Shown piece after piece: positions 6,493 to 11,194 of a stretch of 11,194 nt of DNA; within the stretch, counting starts at the first letter, position 1, and every line of letters starts with the position of its first letter. The position numbers were made by a program, and so were the translations under genes. This stretch comes from CAMQRS01 sp964370065 (GTDB lineage Bacteria; Bacillota_I; Bacilli_A; Erysipelotrichales; Erysipelotrichaceae): assembly GCA_964370065.1 (NCBI GenBank), contig CAYJGK010000035.1, positions 1-11,194 on the forward strand. Direction: 5' to 3'. The notes below the pieces were generated by a model, which saw nothing but the letters and a program-made list of their open reading frames with translations, made no database searches and was not told where the DNA came from.

Positions 6493-7594
6493 ATGGAATT
6501 ATATGAAGTAAAAACAAACCTTGAAAGTCACCAAGCCAAATTTAGCGAGCTTGGTGACTCACTTTGAATTAGCTCTTAAAGAAAAACGTATTCAAGAATT
6601 AGAAAACAAGCAATTAGAAGAAGGATTTTGGAATGATCCAAGCATGGCACAAGTATTTATTCGCGAATGCAATGGATTAAAGAAAATTGTGGCAACACAT
6701 ACACAATTAAAACAAGCGTTGCAGGATTTAAATGATACGTATTTGATTGTAAAAGAAGAATATGATGAAGAGTTAATGGTTCTATTAGAAGAAGATTATG
6801 CTTCTTTTATGAAGTTATTCAGTGACTTTGAAGTCGAGACACTATTATCACATGAATATGATCGATTTAATGCTGTAATTGAATTGCACCCTGGAGCGGG
6901 TGGTACAGAAAGTTGCGACTGGTGCGAAATGCTTTATCGAATGTATTCACGTTATGCAAGTAAACATGATTTTAAAGTAACAGTATTAGATTATTTAGCT
7001 GGTGAAGAAGCCGGTATCAAAAGTATTACTCTTTTAATAGAAGGAGAAAGTGCTTATGGATATTTAAAAGCTGAAAAAGGAGTGCATCGCTTAGTTCGTA
7101 TTTCTCCATTTGATTCATCAGGTAGGCGTCATACCTCTTTTGCAAGTGTTGATGTAATGCCTCAATTTAATGATTCCATTGAAATCGAAGTGGAAGAAAA
7201 AGATATTGAAGTGGATACGATGCGAAGTAGTGGAGCGGGAGGACAACATGTTAATAAAACAGATTCAGCCGTTCGCATTACACATAAACCAACGGGAATT
7301 AGCGTGAAATGCCAAAATGGTAGAAGTCAACACGATAATAAAGAGCAAGCAATGCTTGTATTAAAGTCTAAGTTATACCAATTAGAAATTGAAGAGCAAA
7401 TGAAAAAATTAGCAGCTATTAAGGGCGATCAAAAACTAATTGAATGGGGTTCACAAATACGTAGTTATGTGTTTTGTCCCTATACAATGGTAAAGGATCA
7501 TCGTAGTGGGTGCGAAACAACAGATGTAAATGGCGTGATGGATGGAGACATTGATGCCTTTATCTTCGCTTACTTAAAAGAACAAGTACAATAA
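6493..7594 (+). CDS. prfB: Peptide chain release factor 2 (RF2), expressed by +1 frameshift
   Basis: RF2 releases the peptide at UGA and UAA stops. Translation starts at ATG 6493, one base after the secA stop, and reads 24 codons to CTT-TGA (TGA at 6565-6567). A +1 slip on CTT (6562-6564) to TTT continues in the frame that ends at 7594. The joined product (6493-6564 plus 6566-7594) is 366 residues, the same as B. subtilis RF2. The short N-terminal piece (MELYEVKTNLESHQAKFSEL, then GDSL) is typical RF2 sequence. Downstream are the UGA-reading SPF motif (204-206) and the hydrolysis motif GGQ in SSGAGGQHVNKT (249-251). Low RF2 lets the ribosome pause at UGA and shift, giving autoregulation, as known for the family. 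The usual SD-like AGGGGG stimulator is missing here and a hairpin takes its place. The in-frame TTG at 6521 is not a credible start. Confidence 0.95.
6526..6567 (+). promoter_or_regulatory. prfB recoding site: slippery CTT-TGA with upstream 11-bp stem-loop
   Basis: AGTCACCAAGC (6526-6536) is the exact reverse complement of GCTTGGTGACT (6549-6559), with a 12-nt loop. Two bases later comes the slippery CTT (6562-6564) and the in-frame TGA (6565-6567). Canonical prfB sites have AGGGGG three bases before CTT; here those codons read GGT GAC TCA. The only anti-SD complementarity is GGTGA (6553-6557), badly placed for the normal stimulator. The base after TGA is A, not the usual C. The slippery site itself is secure; the hairpin's effect is inference. 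Confidence 0.8.
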
Positions 7595-7604
7595 AGGAGG
7601 GTTT

Positions 7605-8453
7605 ATGAAAAAAAGAATGTTGAATGATATCACATTTGTAGTATTGGGAAATATGATATTAGCGATAGGAATTGCCTTCTTTATCATTCCTAATAACATC
7701 CTTTCAGGGGGAGTGGCAGGAATTGCTGTTGCTTTGTCTAGTGTGTTACATATTGAAACAACTCTATTGATAAATATTTTTACAGTTGTCTTATTCCTAG
7801 TAGGGTTTGCCGTTTTAGGAAAAGGATTTGCTTTAAAAACATTGTTATCAACCGTTTTATACCCAAGTTTTCTATCCTTTTTTACTTTGTTTCTAAATGG
7901 AAACACATTTACTAATGATCCTATATTAGCCTCTATTTATGGAGGGGGATTGGTCGGTATTGGTGTCGGTTTGGTTTTTCGAACAGGAGCTAGTACAGGA
8001 GGAATGGATATTCCACCATTAGTTGCGCATAAATATACACATATTGCATTGCCTACATTAGTGTTGGTTACGGATGCATTAACGGTTGCATTAGGAATGA
8101 GTATTCATGGAGTGGAACCCGCATTAATTGGTTTATTGTCTGTGTTTTCAGGAACGTATATGATTAATAAAACAATGATGATAGGAAGTGCAGAAGCAAA
8201 ATCACTAATGATTATTTCAGATAAAACAAAAGAGATATATGAACAAATATCTTCTCAAGTAGATCGTGGAGGGACCATTATTCAAGCAAAAGGGGCTTAT
8301 ACCAAGGGGGAAAAACCTATTTTAATGGTGATTATAATGAAGAAACAATTCCCTTTGGCAACGCGTATTGTGCAATCTATTGATCCGAATGCTTTTGTAA
8401 TCATTAATGATGTGAATGAAGTACATGGTGAAGGATTTTCAAGACAGGACTAA
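7605..8453 (+). CDS. YitT family integral membrane protein (DUF161-DUF2179)
   Basis: A 282-residue protein with an N-terminal membrane part of about five or six hydrophobic segments (around residues 9-30, 33-50, 53-72, 78-98, 108-125 and 149-185) and a soluble C-terminal DUF2179 domain (about 197-280). YitT-type landmarks are IIPNNILSGGVAGIA (27-41), FRTGASTGGMDI (125-136) and the closing EVHGEGF (272-278), close to the EVxGEGF end of the family. It starts 10 nt after the prfB stop behind a strong AAGGAGGG (7594-7601), so it is co-transcribed with secA-prfB. Members are widespread in Firmicutes, and their transport or signalling role is not settled. I therefore give no gene symbol and no function beyond a membrane protein. 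It sits where other Firmicutes carry different genes between prfB and ftsE. Confidence 0.88.
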   Translation: MKKRMLNDITFVVLGNMILAIGIAFFIIPNNILSGGVAGIAVALSSVLHIETTLLINIFTVVLFLVGFAVLGKGFALKTLLSTVLYPSFLSFFTLFLNGNTFTNDPILASIYGGGLVGIGVGLVFRTGASTGGMDIPPLVAHKYTHIALPTLVLVTDALTVALGMSIHGVEPALIGLLSVFSGTYMINKTMMIGSAEAKSLMIISDKTKEIYEQISSQVDRGGTIIQAKGAYTKGEKPILMVIIMKKQFPLATRIVQSIDPNAFVIINDVNEVHGEGFSRQD

Positions 8454-8471
8454 TAATTAGTTCTGTTTTTT
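8444..8471 (+). terminator. Intrinsic terminator of secA-prfB-yitT, overlapping the yitT stop codon
   Basis: ACAGGACTAA (8444-8453) pairs with TTAGTTCTGT (8457-8466) through ten pairs including one G-U. The loop is TAA and a run of six T follows (8466-8471). The yitT stop TAA (8451-8453) is the 3' end of the left arm, so a ribosome terminating there would cover part of the hairpin. Confidence 0.82.
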
Positions 8472-8507
8472 AAAATTAGAATTCAACGAAAATTTTTATC
8501 GCGAGTA

Positions 8508-8516
8508 TGTTATAAT
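8508..8516 (+). promoter_or_regulatory. Putative extended -10 promoter of ftsEX
   Basis: TGTTATAAT contains a perfect TATAAT (8511-8516) preceded by TGN, an extended -10. No good -35 exists at 16-18 nt, as is usual for extended -10 promoters. It lies between the yitT terminator and ftsE, giving a leader of about 18 nt with GGGAG (8526-8530). Confidence 0.6.
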
Positions 8517-8540
8517 AATGTAAATGGGAGTGGTTATTAA

Positions 8541-9230
8541 ATGATACATTTAGAAAACGTTTCAAAAGTATATCCTAATGGAGTACATGCTTTAAAAGAG
8601 ATTAACATCAATATAGAAGAAGGTGAATTTGTATACATTATCGGTCCAACTGGAAGTGGAAAATCAACATTTATTAAACTATTAGATGGAGAGGAAATTC
8701 CTGATCAAGGTAGTGTGAGCGTGGCCGGTATTAATGTAGGTAAATTAAAACATTCAAAAGTACCTTACTATCGAAGAAATATTGGAGTTGTGTTTCAAGA
8801 CTTTCGATTATTACCAAACTTAACTGTCTTTGAAAACATTGCATTTGCTTTAGAAGTGTTAGGAATTCATAAAACAGAAGTCAGAAAAAGAGTAAGAGAA
8901 GTTTTATCTTTAGTGCAACTAGAAGAAAAAGCTAAATCGTTTCCAAGAGAATTAAGTGGTGGACAACAGCAACGAGCAACAATAGGTCGTGCCATTGTGA
9001 ATAAACCAAAAGTGTTAATTGCAGATGAACCAACAGGAAATCTAGACCCGACAATGAGTAAAGAAATTATTGATTTATTAGAAACAATTAATCAAGAAGA
9101 AAAAACAACAGTATTAATGGTTACACATGATAAAACGTTAGTCGATCAATATAAAAAAAGAACAATTGCGTTAGAAGAAGGTTACGTCGTAGCAGATATT
9201 ATGAAAGGTGGGTACTTAAAACATGATTAA
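8541..9230 (+). CDS. ftsE: FtsE, ATPase subunit of the FtsEX divisome/cell-wall hydrolase regulator
   Basis: A 229-residue ABC ATPase with Walker A GPTGSGKST (35-43), Q-loop Q86 in VFQDFRLLPN, signature LSGGQQQR (138-145), Walker B VLIADEPTGNLD (158-169) and switch histidine H196. The full-length match and the overlapping ftsX partner identify it as FtsE, not a MacB- or LolD-type ATPase. FtsE sits on the cytoplasmic face, and ATP binding moves FtsX to switch on peptidoglycan hydrolases (CwlO in Bacillus, PcsB in Streptococcus). The SD GGGAG is 10 nt from the ATG. The last 8 nt overlap ftsX (ATG at 9223), indicating coupled translation and matched subunit amounts. Confidence 0.95.
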   Translation: MIHLENVSKVYPNGVHALKEININIEEGEFVYIIGPTGSGKSTFIKLLDGEEIPDQGSVSVAGINVGKLKHSKVPYYRRNIGVVFQDFRLLPNLTVFENIAFALEVLGIHKTEVRKRVREVLSLVQLEEKAKSFPRELSGGQQQRATIGRAIVNKPKVLIADEPTGNLDPTMSKEIIDLLETINQEEKTTVLMVTHDKTLVDQYKKRTIALEEGYVVADIMKGGYLKHD

Positions 9231-10125
9231 GTTTTTTAGATTAATCCCCTATCATTTCAAAAACTCATTGAAAAGTATTTATCGTAATTTAGCGATGTCT
9301 TTATCAAGTGCAGTAGCAGTGAGTATTACCTTAGTATTAGTTATGTTATTTTTAGTGGTGGCAGTCAATGTAAGTTCCATTAGTAATAATGTAGAAAAAA
9401 GTGTTCAAATTTTTGTACAAGTCGATAATATTGTGGCAGAAGAAGATATTCCACAAGTAGAATCTACAATCAAAACGATTCCACATGTCACTAAAGTGGT
9501 CTTTTCAACCAAAGATGAGCAATTTGACTTGCTAGTAGAGGATGATCAAGCAGGTAGCGAATATGAAATTCTACGTGAAGAAAATCCCTTGTTGAATGCT
9601 TTTTATGTAGATGTAGAAGCTGGTGAATACTTAGAAGATGTGAATGAGGCTATTTTAGGAATAGAAGGAATTTATAGCTCTAATTATGGTGGAACTAGTG
9701 CTAATTCACTAATTAGTGCATTTGAAGCCATCCGTTTAGGAGGAGGGGCTTTTGTCATTGTATTATGTCTATTAGCGATATTCTTGATTTCTAATACAAT
9801 TAAAATTGCAATTCATGCACGTAGTAATGAAATTACGATTATGCGACATGTAGGAGCAGATAATACTTTCATTAAAATGCCTTTTATGATGGAAGGAATG
9901 ATTATTGGTTTATTTGGATCAATTGGTCCTATTATGTTATTATGTTTGGGTTATGATTATGTATATAAAGCATTTAGTGGACAATTCTTCTCTTCCTTGT
10001 TTGAGATGCAAAACCCATATCCGTTTTCAATTTATATTTCTTTAGTTTTAGCGGGAGTAGGGGCATCAGTGGGAATGGTAGGAAGCTTCTTAGCCGTAAA
10101 TAAATACTTAAAATGGAAGAGATAA
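9223..10125 (+). CDS. ftsX: FtsX, membrane subunit of FtsEX
   Basis: A 300-residue protein, usual length, with the FtsX topology. A short cytoplasmic N-terminus with FFRLIPYHFKNSLKSIYRN is followed by TM1 (about 29-50) and a large extracellular domain (about 51-172) that contacts the hydrolase. TM2 (173-195), the cytoplasmic loop with NEITIMRHVGADNTFIKMPF (a typical FtsX coupling region), TM3 (224-246) and TM4 (268-293) complete it. It acts with FtsE to transmit ATP-driven change across the membrane to peptidoglycan hydrolases. No hydrolase gene lies downstream in this window; a DUF975 membrane protein follows 4 nt later instead. A 30-nt segment near its 3' end (10054-10083) recurs, with 27 matches, at 10910-10939. 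Confidence 0.95.
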   Translation: MIKFFRLIPYHFKNSLKSIYRNLAMSLSSAVAVSITLVLVMLFLVVAVNVSSISNNVEKSVQIFVQVDNIVAEEDIPQVESTIKTIPHVTKVVFSTKDEQFDLLVEDDQAGSEYEILREENPLLNAFYVDVEAGEYLEDVNEAILGIEGIYSSNYGGTSANSLISAFEAIRLGGGAFVIVLCLLAIFLISNTIKIAIHARSNEITIMRHVGADNTFIKMPFMMEGMIIGLFGSIGPIMLLCLGYDYVYKAFSGQFFSSLFEMQNPYPFSIYISLVLAGVGASVGMVGSFLAVNKYLKWKR

Positions 10126-10129
10126 AATT

Positions 10130-10798
10130 ATGAATAATGCAACAATTAAACAAAATGCAAAGCATAGAATAAAAGGTAAACTAGGATTTATTTGGATGGG
10201 AACGTGCTCATTTTTAATTCTTTCAGCCATCCAATCGATTTATATGAACGCAACATTTGGAAGTGATTATTATGATGTGATGACAAATGTGTCAACAATA
10301 TATAGTGAGAAACTTGTGTGGATGAGTGTTTCTAATATTGCATTCTCAGTTATTTCTATTCCACTAACATATGGAGTGGCAATATTCTTTTTAGACTTTA
10401 TTCGCGATAAAGGAGGTTCGTTCACTACTCAATTCAGTTTGTTAAAAGATATAGGTAGAATCTTTTTCCTAAATTTCTTACAAACAATTATAGTGGTAGT
10501 CGGATTAATTTTATTTATTATTCCTGGCGTTATTATGGCGGTTTCCTATACATTAGTTCCTTATATTTATCGTGATTATCATGAAGTGGGGATACTAGGG
10601 TTACTAAAGTTATCCTATAAAATGATGAAGGGATATAAAGTTAAAAGTATACTATTTGAATGTAGTTTTATACTATGGTATATCTTATCAATTTTCACCT
10701 TAGGATTCGCACTTATTTGGGTTTTCCCATATATTAGTAGTGCAAGAGCAATATTCTATAATGAAATTATTCAAAAATACCAACAACAAGAAATATGA
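10130..10798 (+). CDS. DUF975 family integral membrane protein
   Basis: A 222-residue protein beginning with a basic amphipathic stretch (KQNAKHRIKGKLGF) typical of DUF975. About five or six hydrophobic segments follow (around 20-38, 64-90, 110-132, 133-147, 172-190, 191-207). The segment IIPGVIMAVSYTLVPYIYRD (130-149) and LLKLSYKMMKGYK (158-170) with the terminal WVFPYISSARAIFYNE (197-212) match the family pattern as I recall it. The function of DUF975 proteins is not established. The gene starts 4 nt after ftsX with only GAAGAGA-like sequence as SD, so it belongs to the ftsEX transcript and is probably translated by coupling. A link to cell envelope or division control is inferred only from that position. 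Confidence 0.85.
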   Translation: MNNATIKQNAKHRIKGKLGFIWMGTCSFLILSAIQSIYMNATFGSDYYDVMTNVSTIYSEKLVWMSVSNIAFSVISIPLTYGVAIFFLDFIRDKGGSFTTQFSLLKDIGRIFFLNFLQTIIVVVGLILFIIPGVIMAVSYTLVPYIYRDYHEVGILGLLKLSYKMMKGYKVKSILFECSFILWYILSIFTLGFALIWVFPYISSARAIFYNEIIQKYQQQEI

Positions 10799-10801
10799 TT
10801 T

Positions 10802-10832
10802 AAAAGGAATGTCGATTGGCGTTCCTTTTTTT
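10802..10832 (+). terminator. Intrinsic terminator of ftsE-ftsX-DUF975
   Basis: AAAAGGAATG (10802-10811) pairs with CGTTCCTTTT (10820-10829) through ten pairs including one G-U, around an 8-nt loop. A run of seven T ends at 10832. It starts 4 nt after the DUF975 stop codon. Confidence 0.88.
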
Positions 10833-10924
10833 CATACCTTGTTAGTAAAATTATAATAATCCAAGCATTTTCGCGTGAAAAGAACTTTTTAGGATTGTTC
10901 TATAATATAGGAGTAGGGCCATCA

Positions 10925-11050
10925 GTGCGAATGGTTGGATTAATTATCACAGCTGCTATCTATGCGGTTGTAATATTAACTGATATTTCTGGCAAGAAAA
11001 TAGATAAACTTTTAGGATATGATAAATATAGTTTAAAAAAAAGGAGATAA
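10925..11050 (+). CDS. Possible small single-span membrane protein (41 aa), or remnant
   Basis: From GTG 10925 the reading frame gives 41 residues: a short start (MRMVG), one hydrophobic span (LIITAAIYAVVILT, residues 6-19), then a polar, lysine-rich tail ending SLKKRR. An SD-like AGGAGTAGGG (10909-10918) precedes it with 6-11 nt spacing. The frame is open upstream all the way to the DUF975 stop at 10798, but no ATG, only TTG 10895 and GTG 10925, is available before ATG 10931. The first residues and bases resemble the end of ftsX. I do not recognise a family. It could be a genuine small membrane protein, or the decayed 3' end of a longer gene. No convincing promoter is seen directly upstream. 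Confidence 0.3.
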   Translation: MRMVGLIITAAIYAVVILTDISGKKIDKLLGYDKYSLKKRR

Positions 11051-11063
11051 AAAAAATGTGACG

Positions 11064-11080
11064 CAACTTGCACAAAGTTG
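11064..11080. promoter_or_regulatory. Inverted repeat overlapping the -35 box (possible operator)
   Basis: CAACTT (11064-11069) and AAGTTG (11075-11080) are perfect inverted arms around GCACA. The repeat covers the -35 hexamer TTGCAC of the downstream promoter, the position expected for a repressor site. It does not resemble the FapR or FabT fatty-acid operators as I know them. The regulator is unknown. Confidence 0.4.
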
Positions 11081-11096
11081 AATTCTACATTATAAT
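11068..11096 (+). promoter_or_regulatory. Sigma-A promoter for the gene at the right edge (acpP)
   Basis: TTGCAC (11068-11073) and a perfect TATAAT (11091-11096) are separated by exactly 17 nt. Transcription would start near 11103, giving a leader of 35-48 nt before the proposed acpP start codons. The leader contains a weak hairpin (AGTAA/TTACT). Confidence 0.72.
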
Positions 11097-11137
11097 GGCA
11101 GAGTAAATGCCTTACTGTAAAGGTACAAATTTATTAC

Positions 11138-11194
11138 ATGCGAGGGGGAAATGGTTTTTATGAAATTAGAGAAGTAATAGCTGAACAGATTGGA
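11138..11194 (+). CDS. acpP: Acyl carrier protein, 5' end only (partial; start or frame uncertain)
   Basis: The frame from ATG 11138 reads MRGGNGFYEIREVIAEQIG and runs off the window. FYEIREVIAEQIG closely resembles helix I at the N-terminus of acyl carrier proteins (xxIxEIIAEQLGV), the 4'-phosphopantetheine-bearing carriers of fatty-acid synthesis. The attachment serine (DSL) lies outside the window. The start is a problem. The strong SD GAGGGGG (11142-11148) would serve ATG 11151 with a normal ACP start (M-V-F), but that ATG is in another frame and stops after eight codons at 11175. One extra T in the T5 run (11155-11159), or a -1 slip there, would give MVFYEIREVIAEQIG. ATG 11138 keeps the frame intact but puts the SD inside the gene. 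Family is likely from only about 13 matching residues. Confidence 0.6.
   Translation, partial: MRGGNGFYEIREVIAEQIG

Noticed and set aside
6521..6565. TTG at 6521 as the prfB start without frameshift
   Set aside because: It has no SD, and the 15 residues it adds do not look like RF2. The ATG at 6493 frame gives a typical RF2 N-terminus up to CTT-TGA, and the joined length equals known RF2.
10796..11050. Read-through of the DUF975 TGA into the same-frame ORF downstream
   Set aside because: An intrinsic terminator lies between, DUF975 already has its complete family C-terminus, and no recoding signal is evident.
11151..11177. Eight-codon leader peptide at ATG 11151
   Set aside because: It is better explained as the displaced start of acpP, because one base restores a typical ACP N-terminus.
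11097..11194. T-box or other riboswitch leader at the right edge
   Set aside because: Only a weak AGTAA/TTACT hairpin is visible. The conserved T-box sequence is absent, and the sequence codes for ACP-like residues instead.

Overview
The window is AT-rich, gene-dense DNA from a low-GC Gram-positive bacterium (Firmicutes/Bacillota). The evidence is the Firmicutes-type order comFA-comFC-[...]-secA-prfB-[...]-ftsE-ftsX, strong purine-rich ribosome binding sites, sigma-A-like promoters and compact intrinsic terminators. A lineage such as Erysipelotrichia or another early-branching Bacilli group would fit, but that is inference from gene order and composition, not something the window proves.

Layout. 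(1) 1-1682, minus strand: an AlaR-like Lrp/AsnC regulator and an AlaT-like aminotransferase, joined by a TAATG stop/start overlap and ended by a hairpin at the window's left edge. (2) 1683-1807: a divergent control region with a perfect 16-bp palindrome between the two promoters. (3) 1808-3605, plus strand: comFA-comFC, the DNA-uptake helicase and its phosphoribosyltransferase-like partner, overlapping by 11 nt. (4) 3606-4100: a monocistronic cold-shock protein gene with its own promoter and a GNRA-loop terminator. (5) 4155-8471: secA-prfB-yitT, ending in a terminator that contains the yitT stop codon. prfB is read through a +1 frameshift at an in-frame UGA. (6) 8541-10832: ftsE-ftsX-DUF975 membrane protein, with its own promoter and terminator. 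(7) 10833-11194: an intergenic stretch with a small membrane-protein-like ORF, a good sigma-A promoter overlapped by an inverted repeat, and what looks like the first codons of an acyl carrier protein gene running off the right edge.

Most of this is housekeeping: amino-acid transamination, DNA uptake, protein secretion, translation termination, and control of cell-wall hydrolysis and division. I see no mobile element, CRISPR array, rRNA or tRNA.

The most unusual observation is at the prfB frameshift site. The slippery CTT-TGA is present, but the usual AGGGGG Shine-Dalgarno-like stimulator is absent. In its place a perfect 11-bp inverted repeat ends 2 nt before the slippery codon. Other points are a SecA that stops before the usual C-terminal linker and zinc tail, csp in the place where many Firmicutes carry hpf, an apparent one-base frame problem at the start of acpP, and a 27/30-nt in-phase match between ftsX and the small downstream ORF.
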